Below, piece after piece: positions 45,071 through 56,759 of a stretch of DNA of 64,000 bases. Numbering within the stretch: the first letter of the stretch is position 1; the number at the start of each line of letters is the position of its first letter. The notes beneath the pieces are model-generated. The model had not been told where the DNA came from. It saw nothing but the letters and a program-made list of their open reading frames with translations, and ran no database searches. The DNA lies in contig CM114273.1 in assembly GCA_050084515.1 (NCBI GenBank), positions 496,001 through 560,000 on the forward strand. Direction: 5' to 3'. This DNA is from Blasia pusilla (taxonomy: Eukaryota; Marchantiophyta; Marchantiopsida; Blasiales). Made by a program: the position numbers and the translations under genes.

Positions 45071-45825
45071 TGGAGATATTTTGGTACTTCTTGTCTCGTT
45101 GTTTGGATGCCATGAGTTAGCATGGGATCGTGCGTGTTTGTGTGTGTGTTCGGTGATATTAATGTATGTTGTGTAGCGATGTGTATGTGCACGATAATTG
45201 TCACGTCTCTTAGGATAGATCGGTGAGATCAAGTAGAGCGCCTTCATGAGTAGCGGAGGACAGACTCAGTAGGTCGAGGATGACCTGCTGAGGCCCTGGG
45301 AGACCTGAGAAAGCATGTTTCCCCTTCGTTTCGGCTCATTTGGAGCTATATTGAGAAACTTACTATTTTAGATAAGTACCATTTTGTGTATGTTAATAAT
45401 TTATATTTTTGGTAATTGGCCCTTGACCTCCTACATCATGTCAACAGCCAAGGAGGTGACTTGGGAGCATAGGTTATCATGGAGAGAGCTTGGGAGAGGG
45501 GAGGGGTATATCTCAAGGAGAGAGCTTGAGAGCTCGTTTTCTCTTTGTTGAACCTCTTGGCATGAGGTGGCGGAGCTATGGTCTTGCTTGTCTTGTGTGT
45601 GTAACTCAAGCCTCTCATTAGGAGAGTGGGTCTGGTTTGACATTGAGAGAGACATGTGAGAACTATGGTGTTGTGAGAGAGATTGGATCTTACTTTAATT
45701 GGAGATATTTTGGTACTTCTTGTCTCGTTGTTTGGATGCCATGAGTTAGCATGGGATCGTGCGTGTTTGTGTGTGTGTTCGGTGACAGCGATGTATGTTG
45801 TGTTGCGATGTGTATGCGCACGATA
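45071..45825 (+). repeat. X-Y-X terminal repeat block (copy C)
   Basis: X is at 45,071-45,196, Y at 45,199-45,697 (TGTCACG start) and a second X at 45,700-45,825. The two X copies share the ending CACGATA, where other copies have CACGACA. The block ends where copy D resumes. Confidence 0.78.
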
Positions 45826-46075
45826 TATGAGCTCGGTATGTAGTTGTACTTATGGGGTTTTGATGGATGTTGTGAGGATCTTTGAAGGTTGCAACTAGCA
45901 TGAAGGTTGTTATAAATGGAGGCATATGTCATGCTTTATCCTCCCTCTCAACATCTCTCCCATAGGAGAATGGACATGTCTAAACTATGTAGATAAGAGG
46001 ATTATATAATGTTAGATATGTCAAGTGCTACTTGGAGTTAGGAGACATAATCGAAACTTAAGAGGGCAGTGGTGT
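45826..46075 (+). pseudogene. Copy D piece 6: PHD finger and polypurine tract
   Basis: This decayed text aligns with the PHD region of copy C. CATATGTCATGCTTTATCC matches CATATGGCATGTTTGACGC, and GAGAATGGACATGTCTAAAC matches GACGATGGATGTGTCCCAAC. The 3' untranslated text follows, with CTTGGAGTTAGGAGACATAA and a purine tract AAGAGGGCAGTGG at about 46,055. It shows that the PHD finger was already present in the oldest copy. Confidence 0.8.
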
Positions 46076-46330
46076 GATCTTGATGCATATATATGTAGAT
46101 TTAACATATATTTTTTGGGAGAAGGGTTATATCCCTATAGGAGCTCATTTGGAGTTATTTTCCCTCGATGATAGCCTTGTTTGGATCCGTGATGGTGTAA
46201 CTATGTTGTTGTATTTAGCCTAGATTCTCTTCAGTAAGAGTGGCATAAGGTTGATCAAAGATCACACATTCATAGTAAAGTGTAGATTATCTCATATTTT
46301 GTTACTATTATCGCAATGTGTATCATTAAG
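46076..46330 (+). repeat. Decayed 3' LTR of copy D
   Basis: This begins after the purine tract (TGTGATCTTG). From about 46,117 it aligns with unit Y, including AGGAGCTCATTTGGAG and GTAACT..TCTTCAGTAAGAG counterparts. It supports the view that Y is part of the LTR. Confidence 0.6.
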
Positions 46331-47940
46331 TGAATGTTGAGCCATATATGGTGGGAGTGAATGTTACATTAGTACGTTCCAAATCAACTTTACATTAGGG
46401 ACCCTTTTGCCTTTTGAGTGTATATGTGAAGCTTGATTTGATATTTAAGAAAGATCCTCATTATTTTTCAATAGTAAGAGATATTGATAATCAATTAATA
46501 TTAGAGGAAAATTGAGATGCTTTATATTTCAAAACTTGGAAAAGTACGAATCCTGACCATATGGGAGTACATGGGGCAAAAAATTCACGAAATCAAGATC
46601 ATATTTCATAATTGGGAATTTTTTTGAAGTACAACAGATTTGAGAGGAATTGAAGAGGGAAAGGCTTATCAATTCTTGAGAATTGCTCAAGTGCAATGGC
46701 AATCGATATTATATTTGAGGATGAGAGTACTTGAGAGAAATCTGATGAGGAAATCATGGTCAATGATGGCTAATTGAGTGGGGAAAATCAGCAAGTGCAT
46801 GGGCACTTTGTTACTAATTTAGAGTGATCCTTGCTTGATATTGTGTTTAGTAGTCAAAATGGTGCTTAAAACAGATCTCGTATGAAGAAATGTTAGAAAT
46901 ATTCCTCTAATTGTGTAGATTCTTTGGAGGGATGAATTGGCATGAACATTGGGTGCCCTTTGAAAGCACTGATATTGTATCTGATATCCCTTCTCCAATC
47001 CGATGACTGTCCACGTGTGTGAACCATTAGAATTGGCATCCCTCCTCCAATTTAAAGGAATTGTGTGGATCCGATGGCCTTTCACTTAGTGTGAGAGATG
47101 CAATGGCGGTTCATAGGTGTGGACCGTAGAACCGAGTGGCTTTTATATTTTGGCTAGAAGCATTCGTGCTTAGTTTGGAGGCTTGGTGGCAATATTTAGG
47201 ACTCATGTTTGTTGAGATGTGGAGGGTTTGTCTAGATCAAGTGGTAAGTTCACATGTGTGCATGGACCACCAAAGATCAGTGTCCCTTATCTAATATAGG
47301 GGCGGTTCATACATGCAACTGACTCAATAGATCCAGTGGCCCTTTCCAATATGGTGGCGTTTCACGCGTGTGAATTCCACCATGAGATCGGATGTCCCTT
47401 CTCCATAGCAGTAGAAGGGATGTCGAGAAAGTTTCCATGGCCAAGCGAGCCACTCAAATTTACAATTGTGGGAATCCAATGGAGATTTTGCACACTTATA
47501 TGGAGTGAGGGAGTTTTTGTGGCCATACTTGCCATTTCTATAGTGGCACCAAAAATCATGTTGGATTTTGCCGAAGATTTTCCCCCAAGAGGGAGAGGGC
47601 ATGTCATAACAAATCTTTACACAAAAGTTTGCTTTGACAATTCAATCAATATATATGAAACTAACATAAGCCCTTGTGATGAGCGGGTATAAATGATCTC
47701 ACATAATTAATCATGAAGATTCTCGTGTTTCATTTAAAATAAATTTGTAATTATTTCAATAACGTAAGACGCCAAATGTCAAGAGGAGAGACACTTGCAT
47801 AATGGAAAAACACTCTAAAAAATAAGAAATAAATGAATAAAGATAGATTAATGCGAAATATACTATTTGGCCATTCTCTTTGCCAACGTTCGTTCCCCTG
47901 GATCCCGTGGGGACGGGCGTGCCACGGAGGGGGGAAGGAG
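46331..47940. other. Intergenic DNA with degenerate repeats
   Basis: No gene is recognised. Between about 46,985 and 47,420 several degenerate copies of a motif with TCCCTTCTCCAAT followed by a GATGGCGGTTCAC..GTGTGAACCA-type segment recur at irregular spacing. An open frame at 47,336-47,692 has no recognisable product. Confidence 0.45.
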
Positions 47941-47959
47941 GCAGGCACACGAGTGCGTC

Positions 47960-48083
47960 TGTGCCCTAGAAGCGGCGGCCCTAAGTTGGAGATGTCGCTA
48001 AACCAATGGAGTGAGGCGAACGGATAGCGAGGCCGTCTTGTGCCCTAGAAAGGGACGGCGATAAGTTGGAAAGGCGGTAAAAA
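47960..48083. repeat. Imperfect direct repeat, period about 79 bp
   Basis: GTGCCCTAGAAGCGGCGGCC at about 47,961 and GTGCCCTAGAAAGGGACGGC at 48,040 each continue with TAAGTTGGA and a GGCGGTAAA-type end. The sharp rise in GC marks entry into the genic part of the window. Confidence 0.7.
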
Positions 48084-48310
48084 AAGCGGGCAACAGCGCA
48101 CGAAGGCCGTCGAAAGGGACGGAGAGTTGCTAGGTCCCATTTATCAGCCGTAAGCAGAAGCGGGCAGCGGAGAGATTAGCGGACGCTGACTCTTAGAATT
48201 CTGCGGGCAGACACTCCCAGAGCCGCCACGTGTGCGCGGAGCGCCTTGGGAAGCTAGAAAGTAACCCTGGTCAACGGCAGGCAGACGTTATATTCACTCG
48301 CGTCGGACGT

Positions 48311-48317
48311 TATATAC
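48311..48317 (+). promoter_or_regulatory. Candidate TATA box for the MAP kinase gene
   Basis: TATATAC sits in a GC-rich promoter-like region, within a duplicated ACGTTATAT(T/A)CAC word (48,286 and 48,308). A start about 30 bases downstream would give a GA-rich leader of about 730 nt. It is predicted only from position. Confidence 0.4.
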
Positions 48318-48564
48318 ACCCATTCTCGCGGCCCGTCCGGTCTCCTCTTCCCCAGCGGCCTCCGGCCTCCGCCCGTGGGTGGCCCGCGCCCGTCCCCCGG
48401 TGTCGGCGTCAGTTCGCACCGGCCATCGCCCGTCGCCCGTGCCTCCGCTCCGCTGTCCCACTAGAACGAGAAGCGTCTCTGGAGTTCTTCTATTGAGCGT
48501 TCGCAGGACAGGCGCTGGAGCGAGCGGGCGAGCGAGGCCGAGGAGCCACGACACAGCACAGAGA

Positions 48565-48645
48565 GAACGAACGAACGAACGAACGAACGAACCAACGAAC
48601 GAACGAACGAACGAAGGAGCGAGAGAGGGACAGAGGGAAAGAGGG

Positions 48646-48678
<33 letters not shown>

Positions 48679-48925
48679 GGACAGGCACAGAGGGAGAGGG
48701 AGGGAGAGCGAGAGAGAGAAGGAGAGCTGCTTCTTCCGAAGTCGAGCAGTAAGGAGTAGTGGGCGGTTCTTCGACAAGGGAAGGAAGGGCGCGCGCACGA
48801 GGGCGCAAGAGGAGAGAACATGGATTGACGAGGGAAGCAGCGCTTTTGATGTGATCGGCGGATTGGGAACGAGGAAGGGGAGGGGAGGGGAGGGGAGGGG
48901 AGGAGGAGGAGGAGGAGGAGGAGTG
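48565..48925 (+). repeat. GA-rich leader microsatellites
   Basis: A run of GAAC tetranucleotides lies at 48,565-48,614, GA dinucleotides at about 48,650-48,678, GGGGA units at about 48,876-48,901 and GGA units to about 48,922. All lie upstream of the MAP kinase ATG and are purine-rich on the coding strand, as in many plant 5' leaders. Confidence 0.9.
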
Positions 48926-49073
48926 GAGGGAGGGAGGGAGAGCAAGAAGTGGCGGGGAGGATAGGTGGGGGAGATATGGGGCAGAGGAAGGAGGGAAGGG
49001 GTGAAGTGGAGAGGAAAGAGGTAGGGGTGGGGCGAAGTGTTTGTGGTGGAGAGAAGTGAGGGAGAAGGGATAG

Positions 49074-51221
49074 ATGGCGACCAAGGTGGATCCGCCGAAT
49101 GGGATCTGCCCTCCCGGAAAGCATCACTATTTGTTGTGGAGGAGTGTCTTTGAAATCGATACGAAGTACATTCCCATCAAGCCGATTGGAAAGGGGGCTT
49201 ACGGGGTGGTGTGTTCTGCTCGTAACGCGGAGACCGGGGAGAAAATTGCTATCAAGAAGATTACCAATGCGTTCGAGAACACCACCGATGCACGGCGAAC
49301 GCTCCGCGAGATTCGGTTATTGCGGCACTTGTTCCACGAGAACATCATTGCCGTGAAGGACATAATGAAGCCAACCGGGAGGTACAATTTCAACGATGTG
49401 TATCTGGTATACGAGCTCATGGACACGGATTTGCATCAGATCATCCGCTCTTCCCAGGCCCTCACGGACGACCACTGCCAATACTTTATATATCAGGTAT
49501 GGTATTTCATTTGAAGAGCTTAGGCGTGCATCGTTGGACGTATTTCAAACACCGTCACACGCGTGACCTCACCCGAGCGATGTAGCTAACGGCATACACA
49601 TATAGCGATGGTTCGATGAACGTCAAAAGACTGTGCTCTATGGGGTCACGTCGAGATCACTGTACTCTCACTGTAGTTTCACCGTTTAGTAGGATTGTAG
49701 GAGCCCGAGTTCTGTGTTGTCGGAAATAGTGGACCAGTTACTAGCTGACGTTACGGTAGAACGCCGTGTAGAATTTTTTAAAGGGGCGAGGCAACCAGAC
49801 TCCCAATTGTGACAATCTTTGAATCTTCAAAAACTTAGGTCTTCATTCTTTTTGACAGTGACTTAAAAGCTACGATCTTATCGTTGGCTCCCTGTTCATA
49901 GTTTGGATGAACCACTCTTGCTCTCTGCAAGGAAATTCAGAGTGAAGGAGCGACGAAATCTTCTTTACAGCTGACCACGACACTCACTAAAAAATAATGT
50001 CACGCTTTACCTGTCATTTGATGCGCTTCTCGATACTTTCTCAAATTCGTTGAGGAAGCTTTAGGCCAGCTCTTCACCCTCTCCTCCGCTTCCCCACGTT
50101 GGAAAGGCGGTGGAGTCCCGTGGGTAGCGCCTGGGTGCAAGTGTGTCGTGGTGCACTAAAGCTGGAGGTGAAGAATGCCGTGCGTGAGAAGAGTCTCGTC
50201 TGCACCGGGGGAAGCCGAAACATTGTAATATGATGAGCATGAATGACGAGGGCGGATGGTTGTAGCCGGCCTTGCGTACAACACTGGTGACGGGTACGAC
50301 CTGTGGGAACTGGGTTGCCTTCAGTGTGTAATAAAGCCCTGGGGCGGCGGTCGCTAGAAGGCTAGATCCAGCAAGGACTGAAGCAACGCATACAGCTTGT
50401 TTCGAATAAGATGGGGAGCGTTGATTGTCAGGGGAAGCCCCTTTTCCCAGACGAGGTGTCTGACCGTAGGAATGTGTAGGATCCTTAGATGAATCGTGGA
50501 ATCTAAAGTAGTTGTTTGGTGATATGATGATCTGCAGCTTCTTCGTGGGTTGAAGTATGTCCATTCGGCGAATGTTCTACACCGAGATTTGAAGCCCAGT
50601 AATTTGTTGCTCAACGCCAGCTGTGACCTCAAAATATGCGACTTTGGTTTGGCAAGGACGGGCAGTGACAAGGGTCAATTTATGACGGAGTACGTGGTAA
50701 CTCGGTGGTATCGGGCTCCAGAGCTCCTCTTATCTTGTGAGGAGTACACCAGTGCAATTGACATGTGGTCTGTTGGTTGCATTTTTGCGGAGTTGTTGGG
50801 CAGGAAGCCGATCTTCCCGGGGAAGGACTACATTCATCAACTGAAGTTGATTATCAACATTATTGGTTCCCCAGAGGAGAACGACCTGCACTTCATAAAC
50901 AGTCAAAAGGCCCGCAGTTACATTCGTTCTCTTCCTTTCCAACCTCGTGTCTCGTTAGCACGGCTGTACCCCCGAGCAAATCCTTTGGCAATAAACCTTA
51001 TTGATAGGATGCTCGTTTTCGACCCACGAAAACGAGTCACTGTAAATGAAGCCTTGGAGCACCCGTACTTATCAATGTTGCACGACGCCACAGTGGAGCC
51101 GTCAGCTCCTGCACCTTTTGAATTTGATTTTGAAGACGAGGATTTGAAGGAGGACGCCTTAAGGGAGAAGGTGTGGAACGAGATGCTCTTTTACCATCCG
51201 GAGGCAGAGAACGAAGTGTAG
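49074..51221 (+). CDS. MPK: Mitogen-activated protein kinase, plant group C (two exons)
   Basis: This gene encodes a Ser/Thr protein kinase at the end of a MAPK cascade, acting in cytoplasm and nucleus. Exon 1 is 49,074-49,496 (141 codons, phase 0) and exon 2 is 50,538-51,221 (227 codons plus stop), giving 368 residues, the usual length. Visible features are the Gly-rich loop G39-G41-G44, catalytic Lys61, Glu79, HRD 156-158, DFG 176-178 and the activation-loop Thr-Glu-Tyr at 191-193. The single intron after CQYFIYQ, the N-terminus with VDPPNG and the C-terminus [12 protein letters not shown] match plant group C (MPK1/2/7/14 type). Some positions (LHDATVEP) recall groups A/B. It looks intact and is the best-supported functional gene here. 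Confidence 0.95.
49497..50537 (+). other. MAP kinase intron
   Basis: This 1,041-bp intron starts GTATGG and ends TCTGCAG. It joins CAG to CTT without a split codon. It lies where group C plant MAPKs have their only intron. Confidence 0.92.
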
Positions 51222-53614
51222 ATACAGCACCTTCTTGTTTCTCCAAGTCGCAAGTTATTGCTGTGCATACCTAGGAGGCGCCTCTGGTGGTTCGTCTCTC
51301 AGGATCTAAGCTGGAATTCTGAATAGAGAGAATTCTTTAGTTCAAGGTCTCCACTTCTCACCTCTTATTTATGATGAGTTGAAAGCCTGTATAGGACTGT
51401 GCATAAACTTTTTGGGGGCCGTTGATTTTGATTTGGAAATGGTGCAGTTTATGTCGTTAGAAGTACCAGCTGTAAATTGTAACGTGCTTTGGGCTTGAGT
51501 TGGAACAGAAGACCTTTGAGGTTCAGTGTTTTTAAGCAGTTCATCCGAACTTTGTCCTCTTCCTACTGGGTCATCAATGAATCAATGAGGTGGAAGATTA
51601 TGAAAATTAGTATCTGCTTCTTTGGAACGCCTTGTTTTGATACTTGAAGGTGACTACAGCCTGTGTATGAAGTGAAATAGATCAAAGAAACGGTCGTGAT
51701 GGTTGCGCTACGTCAGAAGAATTTGTGCCTCTATGGCTCTTCTTTCTGCCTTCGTCTTTTTCGTGGTCGAATCGAATGTCTCGTTGAATTGATGGTACGC
51801 GCCTCTGTAGCTTGTTTGGTGCAAGCTGTTCCTCTCCGACCTAGCATGCGATGTCTTGCGGCCAATTAGTATTTCCAGGGGTACTATCCGTTTCCTTGAT
51901 TTATTGCCGTTTAGCTGCCATGGCTCGGTTTTTTTCCTGCAGTGCTGCAGTGTATGGTGATTTGTCGAACCAGAAAAGGACACTTTACTTCACGGCTCGT
52001 CTCTCCACAGAGCGAAGCATCTTTTATTTGGTAGCAAAGTTCTTCAGGAGTTTGACTGTATCTCCTCCGACATCATGGTTCGCGGGAGTGGTGAAATTAG
52101 AGGAGTTCCGGAAAACTCTGCTCCTTTGCAGGACAACACGCATGAGATAGCTGTCTTCTGTAGCATGCTCCCCAAGCGAAACGATCCTCATGCAGGTCCG
52201 TCAGGGTTTTTAACGGTCACGTTGACTAGTCTCTCTCTGTGGCAACAGTATGGATGTCCCAGAGTAGCACGAAATTTCAGTGTTCGGTGAGAGCCGGCTC
52301 TGCTGGAGGAGTCTACATTCGGAGTATATTTGTCATTTTGGCAGAAAGCGAAACTCCTCGACTTCGAGCTCGTCAAGTCGGAGGATCACTTCAAAGATTT
52401 AGTTCATGGTTTCTCCCGTGACAGAGACTCCGAACGCCTGCCCTGGCCAAATCGTGCTCCCCCGTTCGTGCCGGGCAGCTTTCTGGTGGTCATCGAAAAT
52501 GCAATGGAGCAGCTCTTCATCCTCTCTCCTCAGTGCCTGGACGTCATCATTCCTCTTAGCTCTCCCTACTTCCAGTGCGTTGTGAACAGATGAAAAACCC
52601 CATCCAGATTCAAAACATCGTTGTCTCTCTACCTCCGGTTCATGACGGGGTAATCAGTCTCCGTCGAGATTCGAAGTCGATGACGTCTAAAGAGTCTCTA
52701 CTACTCTCCACGTGCAGAAATCGAACACCGTCGAGTCTCAAGAAATCATTGACTCTCCCCACTCCCACTTCCAGACGCGGGAACCGATTTCCATCGGTCT
52801 TTCCATTTTCGCAAGACCGATGCCATCAGACCCGAGTCATCAAACAGCCTCTCCACTTCCAACTCCTCATGTGCAAATCAAGCGCCATCGAGTTTCAAGG
52901 TCTATGCCATCAGACCCCAGTCATCCACTTCCAGTCCCTGTGTGCGTGCGAATCAAGCTCCATCGAGCTCAAGATCTGTGGCATCAGACCCAAGTCAGCT
53001 GACGACGGTGAAGCGCGACCCTAAACGCGACTATCGCAACAATCGTGGAACACCTCGAACCAACGAATTTCGAGCAGAGCTCCATGTCCGACATCTCGTA
53101 ATCTCCTCTCCTCTCCCACACGCAATCTGCAGATATCACGACACAATTCTCGAACTCCCGACACGTTGCTCGCACGCGTAGTGCGCAAGCATCGACCGAT
53201 CTCATCTCTCTACACGGCGCCGGATCGGAGTCCCTCGCACTCACTGCGAGAACCGCTTCCCACTCCCACTCCCACTCCCGCGAGCCACGAGCCTCCAGAT
53301 TGCGTGGCGTAGCAGAAACCCTTCCACGAATCCTCCTCTCTCATGTCGGTCGATGACGAACACGAACGCAGAGGTCTCTGTGACGGTGTCGCGAGACACC
53401 AGAAACGACGACTGCGCTACTCTTCGCTCGTCGTGACGTTTCCTCTTGCAGAGCGCGACTTGGGAGGGCCGGAAGAACGGACCGGCCCCTCCTAAGGACT
53501 TCCTCCCCATTGGCACTCTCGGTCAGTCGTGTCCACTAGGGTGAAAAAAAGATGCTGGAATCCATGCAAGCGGATACCGGCGAGACTAGCTCGGAATACG
53601 GCAACATTTAGGGG
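51222..53614. other. 3' end of MAP kinase and GC-rich unassigned DNA
   Basis: The first 440 bases are the likely 3' untranslated region. The rest is moderately GC-rich with open stretches (for example 52,330-52,593 and 52,575-53,024 on the plus strand) but no recognisable domain. A short unknown gene with introns cannot be excluded. Confidence 0.45.
52712..53000 (+). repeat. Degenerate tandem repeats
   Basis: Units of roughly 50-60 bp contain AATCAAGCxCCATCGAG and GCCATCAGACCCxAGTCA words, at least three times (about 52,820, 52,875 and 52,930). Confidence 0.65.
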
Positions 53615-53912
53615 TGTCATTTAATTGCCTATCCGGAATCGTCCGGGTTCGGGAGGCCAGTCGGGAAAGCCATCCGAGCTATTCCCGAAAGAGGAGGGGG
53701 CGGGAATTTTGCGTTGGCCCGTGCAATAGTTGTATGTCACCTTCGAGCCCTAATTCCATGGGGTACCCGGGAAGAAATGAAAACGAGCAGGAAAGACTCT
53801 TCCCGGGAGCGGCAAAAAGGGTAGCTCGGGAGCTACCCGTTTGGGATCCGGCGAGTCCCCCGGATAGAGAGATCCGGGGACCCCTAAAACCCCGGATAGG
53901 GGTATTATGACA
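53615..53912 (+). repeat. LTR-like repeat, copy 1
   Basis: A 298-bp unit begins TGTCATTT and ends ATGACA. It shares CCCGTTTGGGATCCGGCGA and GGTACCCGG with copy 2. The TGTC...GACA ends resemble a short LTR, but no target duplication is seen. Confidence 0.65.
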
Positions 53913-54007
53913 CCTCCCTGTTAGTCCGGCATAGGAGTTTGAGGCATAAGACTTTGAGGGTGGTGGAACTTTTGGATGTGGACATCATTATGTGGAATAT
54001 CAGGGTG

Positions 54008-54275
54008 TGTCGGAGACCGGCCGATCCGGAATCACCAGGATTAAGGGGCCCGCACGGAAAGCCATCTGAGCTACTTCCGGAAGGGGAGGGGGCGGGAGCA
54101 TTACAACAACCCTTTTGAATCCCTAAGTCCAAGTAAGGTACCCGGAAAGAAAACAAACCGGCCTCCCGGGAACGGCAAAGCCGGAAGCCGAAAAGCTACC
54201 CGTTTGGGATCCGGCGAAACCCCGGGTAGAGAGATCCGGGGAAGCCTAAAACCCCGGATAGCCCGGTCTTTGACA
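54008..54275 (+). repeat. LTR-like repeat, copy 2
   Basis: A 268-bp direct copy of the unit at 53,615 starts TGTCGGAGACCGG and ends TTTGACA. It lies about 95 bp after copy 1 in the same orientation. Confidence 0.65.
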
Positions 54276-55613
54276 CACTTATTAAAAGAATTCCACTACT
54301 CATCTCCTTCCCACTCATTCAAACACTACATAAGTGGTCGGGTCAGAATACCGTCGTAAGTCTCGCGACGTCTTTAGGGTCGTTGATTGTAAAACAAGGA
54401 CTTCAGAGGGTCTCTTATTTTACTGATACGATAATTTACACATCGTGCGAAGTAAATAGAAAAGGAGAGTGGCTCGATGTCTAGACGTAAGGATGTGAGC
54501 ATCTACCTCTTCTGACACCCCTCACTCACCAACAAGGACAACCTCTTTCTACACCCTGGACATTATCACTCCTATTTTCACGAGGAAGCTACGGTGTTTA
54601 GGGTTTCCACATGCGAGACCAAGAAAACTCTTTTTCAGTGGTTTTTGACCACAACAATAGGTGGTGAATTGCATGTCCCTTTGATGATGGATGTAAATCA
54701 GATGTGCCGCAACCGATTCTCAAATTTATATCAAACTTAGCAGGTTTGAGAGGGTGCATGGAGGCATCCCTTCTTTAGCGCCAAAAATCTCACGACCTCC
54801 AAGAGAGGTCATGACTATGACCAAAACTTGACGACTCTGACCACTTTTTAATCATTGTACACCCTAGGATTAAATTCATGTGGTATGACGACCAATATTA
54901 GTGCTTTATGCTAATCTATGGGATATGCCCTTAGAGCCGGATCCCATGGACGGGTGCAAAGGAAAGAGTTCATCAATTTTTGGGAGGTCTCAAATACTCT
55001 TAATTTTGGCTATTTTGAAAATATTTACGGTGATAATTTTGGACAAATGTGCAAAAAATTATAGGAAATTTTTCCAATAAAATTTTGGATGATATTTTCA
55101 AACATCTTTTTCTATTAGATATTTTCATCCAAGTTCGAAGACTTTATCCAGTGAAAAATTTCCATGTGTGAAACCTTTGGATACATATTGCACTTTTATA
55201 ATATATGAGGGATGCTCGTGCTATACTTGGATTCATTCTTGGAGTGGTAGCTAAATTCTGGAGTAGTGGAGCACTCATTTTAATTGCCTACTGATAATAT
55301 CCTCCACACCCCCCCCCTCCCCATAACTTTCCTTTCAAATGCAAGGGTAAAAATTTATTTTTTTTGGTTGTGTTGGAATTTTTTTCGGCATATGCACTTT
55401 GTATTAATAATTTAATAGTATAGATGATGAGAGACCTAACACATATATTACAATAGATAATGTAATAGAAATAATGGCACAAAATTTTTTACGGGTTAAT
55501 TTTTCATTAAAGAACTGTAAATCCTGGAAAATATAGATCATACTTCAGAGAATTCTATATAAAATTAGTTCTCATGTAACCTGTGTTTCTATCTATACTA
55601 TTTATTAAGCAAA

Positions 55614-55699
55614 GACAATCCTTTAGAATTAGAAGTTCTAGGGTGAGACATATATCGACAATCCTTTAGAATTAGAAGTTCTATAGTGAGACACATATC
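55614..55699. repeat. 43-bp tandem duplication
   Basis: Two adjacent copies beginning GACAATCCTTTAGAATTAG (55,614-55,656 and 55,657-55,699) differ at about three positions. Confidence 0.92.
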
Positions 55700-55921
55700 T
55701 TGTATTAAAGCCAAGTGGCTTTTCCTTTCAACATTTGTTCTTTTTGTGGTCCACAACAAAAGAATATTTTCTTGTTAAAAATATTAAAAAAGGAGACTTG
55801 TTAATTATTGGCGTCTTAAGAATCTTGAGGAGTAATAGCACCTATCTATAAAATAAGAAAATATAGACTGTAAATTTCTTATAAAAAATTGATATGGAGA
55901 ATCATCCAAGGATAACAAATC

Positions 55922-55955
55922 AGATATTATTTCTCATACAAAAGAAATAATATCT
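55922..55955. repeat. 13-bp perfect inverted repeat
   Basis: AGATATTATTTCT and AGAAATAATATCT are separated by 8 nt. Confidence 0.85.
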
Positions 55956-56424
55956 TATTTATCTGATATCCCATACAAAAGTCATACAACCTTGGAAGAT
56001 AAATATTCTTTCTCTAAGAAGTAAAATCTTCCTTTATGATGTCATAAAGTGATTCTCTTTATTTTGTTAAAAAAAAGGTAATTCCATTTTACATGATTAT
56101 TTTAATATTAAGATTTAAAATATTTAAATTTTCAAACTTTTTTTTTTTCATTCATGTTTTAAGATTCATATAAAGTAGAGAGTAGAGGTGCCATATTCTA
56201 GTATCAGTAGGTGGGCCATTGGTAATTATTTCCTTGATAGAAAACTTTAGACTACAACACAAGATTACAACAAATCAACATATAATTGACATGACGTATG
56301 GAGTGCCTATGGTCTATCTCCAAGAAGTTTTTTCTTGGAGTCATAATACTTTTTAAGAATTTCATCATTTTTTTTATATATACTATGAGAGAAAAAAGGG
56401 GGCGTCCCCTTATTGGCTAAATTC

Positions 56425-56759
56425 CAAGGTTGCATGTGGACAAAATCCGTGTCCGTGGACATGTCCATATCCATGGATTTACGTCCGTCTTATGTAAGGA
56501 CTTTCCCACTTGGCCCCACCTTCCCTTTGTTTCTCATTCCCCCCCACTTGCTTTCATGTTTCATACTATCTTGTTTTTTCCTCCCTCCACCTCCACTCCC
56601 TCCCCTCTTACTGCCCCATTTGCCCTTAAGCTTGCCCTGCCTTCCATCATGAACTATAAGACTTAGTGTGGGGTGGGTCCCACCTCTTGCAATCCATATC
56701 CAAACTTGTCCGTCCATGTTTGTCTTCGGGGTGGAGTTTTCCTTTTTTATGCAACCATG
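56425..56759 (+). mobile_element. hAT-type MITE, copy 2
   Basis: This 335-bp non-autonomous element starts CAAGGTTGCATG and ends ATGCAACCATG. It has an 8-bp target duplication, CTAAATTC (56,417-56,424) and CTAAACTC (56,760-56,767), with one mismatch. It is the same family as 25,078-25,382 in the opposite orientation. CA-type ends and an 8-bp duplication are the hallmarks of hAT elements. Confidence 0.87.

Larger units (their letters stand above)
34016..45825 (+). mobile_element. Copy C of DNMT/PHD Ty3-gypsy element (best preserved)
   Basis: An insertion of about 11.8 kb sits inside the old integrase of copy D, between pieces 5 and 6. It starts TGTCACG (34,016) and ends at the second X unit (CACGATA, 45,825). 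A short ATATA repeat flanks it (34,011-34,015 and 45,823-45,827), though the AT-rich context makes the exact ends uncertain. Subtracting the 999-bp solo LTR and the inverted integrase piece of about 470 bp leaves about 10.3 kb of its own sequence. Confidence 0.88.
54276..56424. other. AT-rich DNA without genes
   Basis: No coding sequence is recognised. It contains a tandem 43-bp duplication at 55,614 and a 13-bp inverted repeat at 55,922. Confidence 0.65.

Noticed and set aside
34011-45827. ATATA as a firm target duplication of copy C
   Set aside because: The flanks are AT-rich and the last bases of X vary (CACGATA or CACGACA), so the ends cannot be fixed; the continuity of copy D across the insertion is the better evidence.
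48294-49127. Long minus-strand open frame (277 codons) opposite the MAP kinase leader
   Set aside because: It is made of Ser/Pro/Leu runs produced by GA-rich microsatellites and shows no domain.
50061-50564. Minus-strand frame within the MAP kinase intron
   Set aside because: It has no recognisable domain and overlaps the splice acceptor and exon 2.
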